NCBI RefSeq assembly: GCF_017813355.1
Contig: NZ_JAGIYZ010000003.1
Coordinates: 227,542-291,541 of the forward strand
Length of the DNA stretch: 64,000 bases
Source: Roseomonas nitratireducens
Lineage (GTDB): Bacteria > Pseudomonadota > Alphaproteobacteria > Acetobacterales > Acetobacteraceae
Direction: 5' to 3'
Part shown: positions 9,351 through 18,067 of the stretch, piece by piece
Numbering within the stretch: position 1 is the stretch's first letter
Layout of the letters: every line of letters starts with the position of its first letter
Program-made: the position numbers and the translations under genes
Notes under the pieces: model-generated
What the model was told of the DNA's origin: nothing
Databases searched by the model: none
What the model saw: the letters and a program-made list of their open reading frames with translations, nothing else

Positions 9351-9385
9351 GGGGGAGCGGCTCGTCCGCTCCCCCCTTTTTCTTT
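9351..9385 (+). terminator. Rho-independent terminator of the puf operon
   Basis: Perfect 10-bp stem GGGGGAGCGG (9351-9360) and CCGCTCCCCC (9366-9375), five-base loop CTCGT, then CTTTTTCTTT. This is the strongest intrinsic terminator in the window and sits 43 bases after pufC, immediately before crtI. Confidence 0.92.
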
Positions 9386-9398
9386 CTGGGAGCCCGAG

Positions 9399-10931
9399 AT
9401 GCCACGCGACGGCAGCGACACACCCCGCGACACCAGGCCCCATGCGATCGTCATCGGCTCGGGCTTCGGCGGCCTTGCGGCTGCGATCCGCCTCTCCGCC
9501 CGCGGCTGGCGCGTGACGGTGCTGGAAAAGCTCGATGCGCCGGGCGGGCGCGCCTATGTCTACCGCCAGGACGGCTTCACCTTCGATGCCGGCCCGACCA
9601 TCATCACCGCGCCCTACCTGATCGAGGAATTGTGGACGATGGCGGGGCATCGCCTCGCCGACGACGTCACGATCCGCGAGCTCGATCCCTTCTACTTCAT
9701 CCGCTTCGACGACGGCACGGTGATGCGCTGCGGCGCGGACATCGACGAGACGCGGGCCGAGGTCCGCCGCATCGCGCCCGAGGACGTCGCCGGCTTCGAC
9801 CGCTTCATCCTGGACAGCGAGGCGATCTACCGCGTCGCCTTCGAGCAGCTGGTCGACCAGCCCTTCCACCGCTTCTCTACGCTGCTGAAGGCCGCGCCGG
9901 ACATGATCCGGCTGCAGGGCTACCGCAGCGTCTATTCCAAGGTGTCCGGATACTTCAGCAACGAGAAGCTGCGGACGGCCTTCTCCTTCCATCCGCTGCT
10001 GATCGGCGGCAACCCGCTGACCACGACGGCCTATTACTGCCTGATCGCGCATCTGGAACGGAAGCATCGCGTCCACTACGCCATGGGCGGCATGGGCGCG
10101 CTGGTGCAGGGCATGGCGAGGCTGATCGGCCGGCTCGGCGGCACGCTGCGCTACGAGGCCGAGGTCGCGCGGATCGAGGTCGTGCAGGGCCGCGCGGCGG
10201 GCGTCACCCTCGCGAACGGGGAACGGATCGACGCGGACATCGTCGTGTCCAACGCCGATGTCGCCTGGACCTATTCGCGCCTGCTCGGCCACCATCCGCG
10301 CCGCCGCTGGACGGACCGGAAGATCGCGCGCGCGCGCTACTCGATGTCGCTGTTCGTCTGGTACTTCGGCACGCGGCGGCGCTACGAGGACGTCTATCAC
10401 CACACCATGGTGCTCGGGCCGCGCTACGGCGAATTGTTGACCGACATCTTCTCCCGCAAGCGGCTCGCCGACGACTTCTCGCTCTATCTCCACCGCCCCT
10501 CGGCGTCCGACCCGTCGGTCGCGCCGGAAGGCTGCGATGCCTTCTACGTGCTCGCGCCCGTGCCGCACCTGGGCAGCGGCACCGACTGGGCGGCGAAGGC
10601 CGAGCCCTATCGCGCCGCGATCCAGAAGCGGCTGGAGGAGACGGTGCTGCCCGGCCTCGGGGAGAACATCGTCTCCTCCCGCGTCATGACGCCGCAGGAT
10701 TTCCGCGACCGTCTGCTCTCGGTCAACGGCGCGGCCTTCGCCCTGGAGCCGCAGCTGTTCCAGAGCGCCTGGTTCCGCCCGCACAATGTCAGCGAGGAGG
10801 TCGCGAACCTGTTCCTCGTCGGCGCCGGGACGCATCCCGGCGCGGGCGTGCCCGGCGTGATCTCCTCCGCCAAGATCCTGGACAAGGTCGTGCCGACGGG
10901 CGCCGAGTGGCGCGCTACCGCCCGGGCCTGA
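9399..10931 (+). CDS. crtI: CrtI, phytoene desaturase
   Basis: A 510-residue FAD-dependent carotenoid desaturase. The dinucleotide-binding motif GSGFGGLAAAIRL starts at about residue 20. The family segments GAPGGRAYVYRQDGFTFDAGPT-like start, YAMGGMGALVQGM and the C-terminal GAGTHPGAGVPGV flavin motif are all present. It introduces the conjugated double bonds into phytoene to give neurosporene or lycopene. The ATG at 9399 (MPRDGSD) is chosen because the upstream open frame overlaps pufC and crosses the terminator. Its 3' end overlaps convergent crtD by 17 bases. Transcription needs read-through of the puf terminator or a promoter not obvious in the short gap. Confidence 0.93.
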   Translation: MPRDGSDTPRDTRPHAIVIGSGFGGLAAAIRLSARGWRVTVLEKLDAPGGRAYVYRQDGFTFDAGPTIITAPYLIEELWTMAGHRLADDVTIRELDPFYFIRFDDGTVMRCGADIDETRAEVRRIAPEDVAGFDRFILDSEAIYRVAFEQLVDQPFHRFSTLLKAAPDMIRLQGYRSVYSKVSGYFSNEKLRTAFSFHPLLIGGNPLTTTAYYCLIAHLERKHRVHYAMGGMGALVQGMARLIGRLGGTLRYEAEVARIEVVQGRAAGVTLANGERIDADIVVSNADVAWTYSRLLGHHPRRRWTDRKIARARYSMSLFVWYFGTRRRYEDVYHHTMVLGPRYGELLTDIFSRKRLADDFSLYLHRPSASDPSVAPEGCDAFYVLAPVPHLGSGTDWAAKAEPYRAAIQKRLEETVLPGLGENIVSSRVMTPQDFRDRLLSVNGAAFALEPQLFQSAWFRPHNVSEEVANLFLVGAGTHPGAGVPGVISSAKILDKVVPTGAEWRATARA

Positions 10932-12435
10932 AGGCGATCGTGCTGCGCCGACGCCCGGCGCGGTCCTCCAGCAGTCGCGCGGCGGCCAGGCGCCCGGACA
11001 TGGTCGCCATCGGCACGCCCGGCCCGGGATGCACGCCGCCGCCGGCGAGATAGAGCCCCGGCAGCGGCGACCGCGCGCCGGGGCGCGAGAAACTGCCGTT
11101 GAAGCCGTGGCCAAGCCGCCCGTAGAGCGCGCCGCCCGTCGCCGGGAACAGCGCGTGGAAGCCGGCCGGCGTGGTGACGACCTCCGCGCCCTCGTCGCGG
11201 CGGATGCTCAGGCCGCAGGCACCGAGCAGTTCGAAGGTGCGGCCCGCGACATGCGTGGGGTCGAGCGCGCCGCGATCGCCATCCGGCGGCGCATTGACCA
11301 GCAGCAGCATCCGCTCCCGCACGCCCGGCTCCGGCCGCCCGCCCGCGCCGCGATCCTGCGCGCACAGATAGACGGTCGGCGCGGCGGCCACGGTGCGGCG
11401 GCGCAGGACCGCGTCGAATTCCTCGGCGTAGTCCTCGGCGAAGAAGACGTTGTGGTGCTCGAGGTCGAAGCCCTCGGTCGGCGCGTTCACGCACCAGGTG
11501 ACGGCGGACAGGGTGCGTTCCAGCCGTGGCACGGGCTCGGCCGCGATGCGCGCGGCGTCGCCGAGCAACCCGGCGGCGAGCGCGTCCGGCGCGCCGTTGA
11601 ACAGCACCGCGTCCGCCTCCAGCCTCTCGCCATCGGCCAGCTCGACGCCGGCCGCGCGGCCGCGGGCGACCAGGATGCGACGGACCTCGGTGCCGAAGCG
11701 GAAGACCGCGCCCTGGGATTCGGCCAGTTCACGGATGGCGTCGGCGACGCGCCGCATGCCGCCCTTCACGAGCCAGACGCCGTCCTGTTCCACATGCGCG
11801 ATCAGCATCAGCGTCGCCGGCGCGAGGAAGGGGGAACAGCCGACATAGGTCGCGTAGCGCGCAAACAATTGCCGCAGCCGCGGGTCGGAGAAATGCTCCC
11901 CGAGCGAGGACCAGAGCGTGGCGAAGGGGGATGTCCGCACCAGCCGGTCGAGATTCCCGAAGCCGACGCGCCGCACGAGGTCGAGCTGGGAGGGGCGTTC
12001 CGCCGCGATGAAGGTGCCGACCAGCGTGCGGTACATGTCGGCGCTGCGCTTGCAGAAGGCGCGATAGCCGGCGGCGTCGCGGGCCCCGGCGAAGTCGCCG
12101 ATCGCCTCGGTGGACCGCTCGATATCGGCGAACAGGTCGAGCCGCCCGCCGCGGCGCCAGGCATGGCGCGCGAGGATCTCCGCCTTGTGCAGTTCGAGGT
12201 GGTCTTCCATCCGCCGGCCGGCATCGGCGAACAGCCCCTCGAAGATCCATTTCATCGTGAAGACGGTCGGGCCGCCATCGATGCCGGCCCCGTCCACTTC
12301 CACGCGCCGCATCTTGCCGCCGGGGGCGGCGGCGCGGTCGAGCACCGTCACCCGCGCGCCGCGCCGCGCGAGGTCGGCCGCGGCGGCCAGACCGCCGGCG
12401 CCGGCGCCGACGACGATGACGCGCGGGTCAGGCAC
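10915..12435 (-). CDS. crtD: CrtD, hydroxy/methoxyneurosporene 3,4-desaturase
   Basis: A 506-residue CrtI-family flavoprotein with the FAD motif VVGAGAGGLAAAADLA near the N-terminus and a GGGVHPGPGVPMA C-terminal motif. Divergence from the CrtI in this window, plus DAAPGGKMRRVEV-type and HVEQDGVWLVKGGM segments, points to CrtD, which introduces the 3,4 double bond after CrtC hydration. The start is GTG at 12433-12435, six bases after the stop of the upstream membrane-protein gene, so the two form an operon. The 3' end overlaps crtI on the other strand. Confidence 0.85.
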   Translation of the reverse strand: MPDPRVIVVGAGAGGLAAAADLARRGARVTVLDRAAAPGGKMRRVEVDGAGIDGGPTVFTMKWIFEGLFADAGRRMEDHLELHKAEILARHAWRRGGRLDLFADIERSTEAIGDFAGARDAAGYRAFCKRSADMYRTLVGTFIAAERPSQLDLVRRVGFGNLDRLVRTSPFATLWSSLGEHFSDPRLRQLFARYATYVGCSPFLAPATLMLIAHVEQDGVWLVKGGMRRVADAIRELAESQGAVFRFGTEVRRILVARGRAAGVELADGERLEADAVLFNGAPDALAAGLLGDAARIAAEPVPRLERTLSAVTWCVNAPTEGFDLEHHNVFFAEDYAEEFDAVLRRRTVAAAPTVYLCAQDRGAGGRPEPGVRERMLLLVNAPPDGDRGALDPTHVAGRTFELLGACGLSIRRDEGAEVVTTPAGFHALFPATGGALYGRLGHGFNGSFSRPGARSPLPGLYLAGGGVHPGPGVPMATMSGRLAAARLLEDRAGRRRSTIAFRPGR

Positions 12436-12441
12436 GCCGCG

Positions 12442-13179
12442 TCAGGCCGGGGCGGTGCGGCGCGCGGCGGATTGCCGGTCCACCGCGCGCCAATGCCACA
12501 GGATGATGGCGATGCCGGTCGCGCAGGGGATGGCCCACATCACCGGGTTCAGCGCCAGTTCCGGCAGGACGCGCACGGATCCGAAGGCCATGAAGGCGGT
12601 GTAGACGGAGATCCCCGCGCCCACGAGCGCCTTCACATGTTCCTTCAGCCAATAGGTCGGGCCGGGCGATTCGCTGCGCAGGAAGCGCATGTTGGTCACC
12701 ACGGTCGCAACACCCACGATGGCGATGCCATGCATCAGCGGCTGGCCGATCAGCCAGCCCTGGAAGGAGCAGTTCAGCGAGGCGAGCAGCAGCGCGAATT
12801 GCAGCCCGAGGTTCAGCGGCGTCCGGTTGCGCGCATGCCCGCCGCGCTTGTTCAGCACCGCGAGCCAGCCATACCAGGCGAGGTTCACCGTCAGCACGCC
12901 CGTCGTCAGCATCATCCACCCGAAGATGCCGCGCAGGAAGGCGGGCTCGAAGCGGCCTTCCAGGTGCGGATGCGTGCCGATCGGGTCGATCAGCGTGAGC
13001 GTCGCCATGCACATGGCGAGGCTGCCGGTGACCAGCATGCAGCGGTTGAAAAGCCGGCCCCACCAGCGATGATTCGCACCGCCCTTCCGGCCCAGCACGG
13101 GCACCCAGAAGGCGACGGCGCCCGTCGCGCCCGTGACGATGTGGGCGGCGATCAGGCCGTGGAACAGCAACAGTTCCAT
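12442..13179 (-). CDS. Polytopic membrane protein upstream of crtD (DUF2306-like)
   Basis: A 245-residue hydrophobic protein with about six to seven predicted membrane segments. The early GAVAFWVPVLGRKGG then NHRWWGRLFN loop, with its basic-Gly-His-Arg pattern, resembles DUF2306 proteins, whose function is unknown. It is the first gene of the two-gene operon with crtD, and its promoter region has the same paired elements as the bchC promoter. A role linked to pigment synthesis or photosynthetic membranes is therefore plausible but not shown. The ATG at 13177-13179 leaves a short leader of about 30 bases from the inferred promoter. Confidence 0.7.
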   Translation of the reverse strand: MELLLFHGLIAAHIVTGATGAVAFWVPVLGRKGGANHRWWGRLFNRCMLVTGSLAMCMATLTLIDPIGTHPHLEGRFEPAFLRGIFGWMMLTTGVLTVNLAWYGWLAVLNKRGGHARNRTPLNLGLQFALLLASLNCSFQGWLIGQPLMHGIAIVGVATVVTNMRFLRSESPGPTYWLKEHVKALVGAGISVYTAFMAFGSVRVLPELALNPVMWAIPCATGIAIILWHWRAVDRQSAARRTAPA

Positions 13180-13203
13180 CGCGCGGCACCCTCTGCGATC
13201 GAC

Positions 13204-13247
13204 TGACAATCTGCCGTGACAGATACGCCTGTCAAGAAACGGAATAG
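13204..13247 (-). promoter_or_regulatory. Promoter/operator of the membrane protein-crtD operon, same plan as bchC
   Basis: Read on the minus strand, CTTGACAG is followed by TGTCA so that TGACA-N8-TGTCA (13217-13234) is identical in layout to the bchC promoter. TTGACA (minus, 13235-13230) and CAGATT (13213-13208) are 16 bp apart, as at bchC. The flanking outer half-sites are degenerate: TGA-N12-ACA at 13204-13221 and TGT-N12-TAG at 13230-13247 on the plus strand. I infer control by the same PpsR/CrtJ-type repressor. The divergent P450 gene may share it. Confidence 0.6.
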
Positions 13248-13290
13248 GGTGCTTATCTGGCGCACCGCCGCCTGTCACGAAGGCCATGCG

Positions 13291-14688
13291 ATGAGTGCCT
13301 CGCTCGCCCTGCCGATCCTCCCCTGGGCGCCCTTCGAACCGCCCCACCCCCGATCCCTGCCGGCCGTGGTCGCGCTGATCCGCGCGCTGATGGAAGGGGA
13401 CGGCAACCTGCTCGGCCTGCTCCCGGCCGAGGCCTACCGCATGCCGATCGGCCCGCTTGGCTGGTCGCGCCGGTCGACCATCATCGTCAACCGGCCGGAC
13501 CTCGTGCGGCACGTGCTCGCCGACCCGGAAGGCATCTTCCCCAAGAGCGACCTGATGGTGAACGCGCTCGATCCGCTGATCGGCGATTCCATCTTCGTCT
13601 CCTCGGGCGACACCTGGCGGCGCCAGCGCGCCATGATCGACCCGGCGCTGACCATGATGCGCGTGAACCGCGCCTTCCCGGCGATGGAGGCCGGGGCGGA
13701 GGAGGCGGAGGCGTCGCTCTCCCGCCTCGCCGCCAATGGCGAGCCCTTCTCGCTCGACCTGATGATGAGCCACCTGACGGCCGACATCATCTGCCGCACC
13801 GTCTTCTCGACCAGCCTGCAGACCCAGGTGGCGCACGAGGTCTTCGACGCCTTCACCGATTTCGAGCGCAGCGTCGCGCAGGTCGAGATCCGCCGCCTGA
13901 TCATGGACCGGGCCTGGACGCGCATCCCGCAGAAGAAGCATGTGCTCGACGCCTGCACGCTGATCCGCAGCCATCTCGGCGCGCTGCTCGACACGCATCT
14001 CGCCGAGGGCGCCGATTTCGACGACATCTGCAAGGCGGTGATGGAGGCCCGCGACGCCGAGGACCGCGCCTTCACGCGCAAGGAGCTGATCGACCAGCTC
14101 GGCGTGCTGTTCCTCGCCGGGCACGAGACGAGCGCGAGCGCGCTGACCTGGGTGTTCTTCATCCTCGCGACCCAGCCCGCCCTGGTCGCGCGGCTGCGGG
14201 CCGAGGTCGCGGAGGTCTGCGGCGACGGGCCGATCACCTTCGAGCACACGCGCAAGCTGCCCTTCGTGCGCAACGTGTTCCGCGAGACCCTGCGGCTATA
14301 TCCGCCCATCACCTTCCTGCCGCGCGTGGCGAACGAGGCGACCTCGCTCGACGGCTACCCCATACGCAAGGGCGCGCTGGTGATGGTCGCGCCCTGGGTG
14401 CTGCATCGCCACCAGGCCTATTGGAAGCGGCCGCACATCTTCGACCCCGACCGCTTCGACGCGGCGCGGGAAGGGGAGGTCGCCGCCGGCGCCTACATCC
14501 CCTTCGGCATCGGCCCCCGCGTCTGCGCCGGCGCCGCCTTCGCGCAGGTGGAGGCGGTGCTGCTGGTCGCCCGCCTGTTCCGCCGCTTCGACTTCCATGT
14601 CGCGCAGCCCGAGAAGGTCCGCCCCGCCGCGCGGCTGACGACCCGCCCCGTCGCGCAGGTGATGGCGAGGGTCGCCGCGGCGCGATGA
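13291..14688 (+). CDS. Cytochrome P450 in the photosynthesis cluster
   Basis: A 465-residue P450. Hallmarks are the I-helix AGHETSAS (276-283), the ExxR pair in RETLRLYPP (Glu332, Arg335) and the heme loop FGIGPRVCAG with ligand Cys412. The sequence resembles the CYP102/CYP175-like branch of fatty acid and carotenoid hydroxylases, but the substrate cannot be read from sequence. The frame is open from a GTG at 13216, but that start lies inside the operator, so the ATG at 13291 (MSASLALP) is preferred. It overlaps the ATP-grasp gene as ATGA. Its place between crtD and the rest suggests oxidation of a carotenoid end group; this is inference. Confidence 0.9.
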   Translation: MSASLALPILPWAPFEPPHPRSLPAVVALIRALMEGDGNLLGLLPAEAYRMPIGPLGWSRRSTIIVNRPDLVRHVLADPEGIFPKSDLMVNALDPLIGDSIFVSSGDTWRRQRAMIDPALTMMRVNRAFPAMEAGAEEAEASLSRLAANGEPFSLDLMMSHLTADIICRTVFSTSLQTQVAHEVFDAFTDFERSVAQVEIRRLIMDRAWTRIPQKKHVLDACTLIRSHLGALLDTHLAEGADFDDICKAVMEARDAEDRAFTRKELIDQLGVLFLAGHETSASALTWVFFILATQPALVARLRAEVAEVCGDGPITFEHTRKLPFVRNVFRETLRLYPPITFLPRVANEATSLDGYPIRKGALVMVAPWVLHRHQAYWKRPHIFDPDRFDAAREGEVAAGAYIPFGIGPRVCAGAAFAQVEAVLLVARLFRRFDFHVAQPEKVRPAARLTTRPVAQVMARVAAAR

Positions 14689-15815
14689 GCACCGTCCTGC
14701 TGACCCTCGGCCGGCTGCCCAAGGCGCTCGACCTCGCACGCGCCTTCCATGGCGCGGGCTGGCGCGTCGTGGTCGCCGAGCCCTTCCGCAAGCACCTGGC
14801 CGGCGCATCCAACGCCGTCGCACGGAGCATCGTCGTGACGGCGCCGGCGGAGGACCGGGAGGCCTATCTCCGCGACCTGCTGCGCGTGGTCGAGGAGGAG
14901 GCGGTCGACCTCGTCCTGCCCGTCTCGGAAGAAGTGGTGCATGTCGCAGCGCTGCATGGCCGGCTGCCGGCGCGCACGCGGCTCTTCGCGATGCCGGCCG
15001 AAGCGGTGCTCGCGGCGCATGACAAAGGCGCCTTCGCGGCGCAGTCCGGGGCCTGGGGCCTTCCGGTGCCGTCCACGCATCCGCTGGGCGACGAGACGGC
15101 GGCGCTGCTCGCCGCGCGCCAGGATGTCGTGGTCAAGCCGCTGCATGCCTGCTCGGGCCGTGGGGTGCGGGTGATCCGCCGCGGCGATCCGCTTCCCCCC
15201 GCCGATCCTGCCGCGCCCGCCATCGTGCAGGCACGCATCGCGGGCCCCGAGCGCAGCACCTGTTCGCTGGTGCATGCCGGCGTGGTCAGCGGCACGGTGG
15301 TCTACCAGGGCCTGATGCAGTCGGGGTCGGTCAGCATCGCCTTCGAGCGGGTGGAGGACCGCCTGATCGAGGCCTTCGTGCGCGACTACGCGGCCGCGAC
15401 GGGCTGGACGGGCTTCCTCTCCTTCGACTTCATGCTGGACGCGGAAGGGAAGCCCTGGGCGATCGAGTGCAATCCGCGCACCACCAGCGGCCTGCACTTC
15501 TTCGCGCCGGAGGACCTCGCCCGCGCCGTGCTCGACCCCGCCCATCCGCTGCGCTTCCGGCCCGAGGGCAGGCTCCAGCAATTCTATTCCTGCCTGACGG
15601 AGACGCAGCTCTCGCTGTTCCGCGGTGGCGGCTTCGGGCGCAAGCTGCGCACGCTGGCGACGACGCGGGACGTCACCTGGTCGGCGCGCGACCCTATGCC
15701 TTTCCTGACCATGACCGCCACCTCCTGGCCCATCATCCGCGAGGCGATGGCGCGGCGCGCGACCTTCGGGGAGGTCGCGACACTCGATGTCGGCTGGCGC
15801 GGCGCGGGCGCCTGA
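14685..15815 (+). CDS. ATP-grasp ligase-like protein coupled to the P450
   Basis: A 376-residue protein with an N-terminal pre-ATP-grasp fold (MSTVLLTLGRLPKALDLAR) and an ATP-grasp core. DVVVKPLHACSGRGVRV is the ATP-binding lysine and glycine-rich loop; FDFMLDAEGKPWAIECNPR carries the metal-binding Glu/Asn signature. ATP-grasp enzymes join a carboxylate to an amine or thiol through an acyl phosphate. The substrate is unknown. The start overlaps the P450 stop (ATGA), so the two are co-translated and likely act in sequence. No match to a named photosynthesis gene is recognised. Confidence 0.8.
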   Translation: MSTVLLTLGRLPKALDLARAFHGAGWRVVVAEPFRKHLAGASNAVARSIVVTAPAEDREAYLRDLLRVVEEEAVDLVLPVSEEVVHVAALHGRLPARTRLFAMPAEAVLAAHDKGAFAAQSGAWGLPVPSTHPLGDETAALLAARQDVVVKPLHACSGRGVRVIRRGDPLPPADPAAPAIVQARIAGPERSTCSLVHAGVVSGTVVYQGLMQSGSVSIAFERVEDRLIEAFVRDYAAATGWTGFLSFDFMLDAEGKPWAIECNPRTTSGLHFFAPEDLARAVLDPAHPLRFRPEGRLQQFYSCLTETQLSLFRGGGFGRKLRTLATTRDVTWSARDPMPFLTMTATSWPIIREAMARRATFGEVATLDVGWRGAGA

Positions 15816-15909
15816 GCCAGGTCCGCTCGGCTTCGTGGCGACGGGGCAGGGGCCGGAGACCGGAGCGCGCGGCGTGGCGCGGCCCGGCCTCCAGCCTCCT
15901 CCCGGGCGG

Positions 15910-17613
15910 TCAGGCCGCCCGCAGCCGTGCCACCAGCCGGCCGACCTCGGCCCGGAGCGTCTCGCCCTGACGGGCGACGCCGTCGGCGCCTTCGCGCAGG
16001 TCGCGCAACGCCCCGGTCGTCTCGCCGACGCCGGCGTTGACGCGCTCCGCCTGCCTGGACATCTCGCCCGTGCCGGCCGCGGCTTCGCCCACGTTGCGCG
16101 CGATCTCGCGCGTCGCCGCGCCCTGCTCCTCCACCGCGGCGGCGATGGCCGCGGCGATCTCGCTGGACTGGTCCACCGTGGCGCCGATGGCGCGGATCGC
16201 TTCCACCGCCTGGCCGGTCGCCGACTGCATCTCGGCGATCTGGCGCCCGATCTCCTCGGTGGCCTTCGCGGTCTGCCCGGCGAGGCTCTTCACCTCGGAC
16301 GCCACGACCGCGAAGCCCTTGCCGGCCTCGCCCGCGCGGGCCGCCTCAATCGTCGCGTTCAGCGCGAGCAGGTTGGTCTGCCCGGCGATGTCGCCGATCA
16401 GCCGCACCACCTCGCCGATGCGTCCCGCCGCCTCCGCGAGCGAGTGCACCGTGTCGTTCGTCGCGCGTGCCTCGTCGGACGCACGGCGGGCCACGTTCGC
16501 GGCCTCGGCGACGCGGGTGCTGATCTCGGCGACGGAGGCCGCCATCTGCTCGGCCGAGGCCGCCACCGTCTGGACGTTCGCGCTGACCTGCAGGGCGCCC
16601 GTCGCCGCGGCGCCGGCCTGTTCGGCGGAGCGGCCGGCCGACGAGGCGAGTCCATCGACCGTAACCTGCAGCTCGGTCGCGGCGCTGGCGAGCGTCGCGC
16701 TGACGCCGCCCACGGTCTGCTCCAGTTCGGTGGCCATGCTGCGCTGCGCCGCGCGGCGTTCCTCCTCGGCCTGGCTGCGTGCCGCCGCGGCCTCCGCCTC
16801 CAGTTCGCGCGCACGGACCGAGGCCTGCTTCAGCGTCGTGACGGATGCGGTGAGGGCACCGATCTCGTCGCGTGACGTCGCGCCGTCGATCTCGACCGCG
16901 AGGTCGCCATTCGCGATGCGCGAGACCTGGTCGGCGAGGCGCGCCACGGGCCGCCCGATGCTGCGGGCGAGGACGAGGCCGCACAGCAGCGCCATCAGCG
17001 CCGCGGCGGAGGTGCCGATGATGAGCGCGAGACGCGCCTGGGCGAAGGCATTCTCCATGATCGTCGTACGCTCGGCGAGCAGGCGGTTCTCGACGGCGAT
17101 GATCTCGGCGGCCTTGGCGCGCACCGCGTCCATCGCGGCCTTGCCGGTGCCTTCCTCCTCCATGCGCCGCGCCTCGCGGCGCGAGGCCTCGTCGCCGCGC
17201 GCCATCAGGCTGACCTGCCGGCCGGCATGGCCCTCGGTCCAGGTCAGGGCGGCGCGGTCGAGCTCGACGAGCCGTGCCTGCTGCGCCGCGTTGTCCGCGG
17301 TCAGGCGGCGCAGTTCCGCCATCGCCGCGCGATAGGCTTCGCGCCCCCCGTGGAAGGGCTCGAGGAAGCGCTCATCCCCGTTCAGCAGATGGGCCCGGAC
17401 GCCGGTTTCCTGATTCACCATGCTGGTGACGACGCGTTCGGCCTGTTCGAGCACGCGGTGGGTGTGCTTGCTCCATTCCGTCGCCTCGTCGATCTGGGCG
17501 AGCTTGATCCAGGCGGTGCCCCCTGCGGCCGCCGCGGCGATGATGACGACGGCAAAGGCCGTCGCCAGTTTGCGGGCGATTGGCATGTCGGCGATGAAAC
17601 CGGCTACGCGCAT
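15910..17613 (-). CDS. Methyl-accepting chemotaxis protein with CHASE3 sensor
   Basis: A 567-residue transducer. Order: TM1 about 16-36; periplasmic CHASE3 domain about 40-190 with [25 protein letters not shown] core; TM2 about 196-217; HAMP about 215-270; signalling domain to the end with the hairpin tip [33 protein letters not shown] sequence. No C-terminal CheR-docking pentapeptide is seen. The ATG at 17611-17613 is chosen because AGGAG precedes it at good spacing; the frame stays open another 29 codons upstream. It sits inside the pigment cluster, convergent to the ATP-grasp gene. Confidence 0.93.
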   Translation of the reverse strand: MRVAGFIADMPIARKLATAFAVVIIAAAAAGGTAWIKLAQIDEATEWSKHTHRVLEQAERVVTSMVNQETGVRAHLLNGDERFLEPFHGGREAYRAAMAELRRLTADNAAQQARLVELDRAALTWTEGHAGRQVSLMARGDEASRREARRMEEEGTGKAAMDAVRAKAAEIIAVENRLLAERTTIMENAFAQARLALIIGTSAAALMALLCGLVLARSIGRPVARLADQVSRIANGDLAVEIDGATSRDEIGALTASVTTLKQASVRARELEAEAAAARSQAEEERRAAQRSMATELEQTVGGVSATLASAATELQVTVDGLASSAGRSAEQAGAAATGALQVSANVQTVAASAEQMAASVAEISTRVAEAANVARRASDEARATNDTVHSLAEAAGRIGEVVRLIGDIAGQTNLLALNATIEAARAGEAGKGFAVVASEVKSLAGQTAKATEEIGRQIAEMQSATGQAVEAIRAIGATVDQSSEIAAAIAAAVEEQGAATREIARNVGEAAAGTGEMSRQAERVNAGVGETTGALRDLREGADGVARQGETLRAEVGRLVARLRAA

Positions 17614-18067
17614 CCCTGTTTTCTCCTGCTGCTCGGCCTTGTCGGCCAGCGTCGTTCGGCGATGAGGAACCGTCGGGGCAGTCGGCGTACCCCTGGGCAT
17701 GCAACCTTGGTGTCGGTGGCGGGGCTTCGGCCGTCACGCGCCTCGCCGCCGCCGCCCCGCACCGATGGTGGTTTCACCAGCCAACGATGCGTCAGGCCGA
17801 ATATTCGCCGTTGGCTCTGAAAACTTTGTAAAGCTCACGGATTGGTGCGCACGCGGTCCATGATGCGGCGGTGCGACCGCATCGCCCCGCAGGCCGGTCG
17901 CCACGGCCGGGGTGCGGCCGTGGCCAACGACAAGGCGGTGCCGTCGGGGAGGACTTCAGCGCATCGCGACGCCGTGCGGCGGACACGGTCCGCCCACGAT
18001 CACCGGTCGCGCAGCCATGCCGCGCGGCGGGGCCATCATCGCCAAGGCGGAGCCTGGCGCCGGTCCG
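17614..18067. other. 454-base intergenic region without a supported gene
   Basis: This lies between the MCP start and the crtC 3' end. It contains the MCP ribosome binding site and presumably its promoter, plus a less GC-rich patch near 17800-17840. Short open frames on the plus strand here are Arg-rich and have no recognisable domain. I see no RNA gene, repeat or clear terminator. Confidence 0.5.

Noticed and set aside
9225..9398. Longer N-terminus for crtI
   Set aside because: It overlaps the pufC 3' end and reads through the terminator; the family start is close to the FAD motif.
13216..13290. GTG start 25 codons upstream for the P450
   Set aside because: It lies inside the operator/promoter of the divergent operon and adds no family-conserved sequence.
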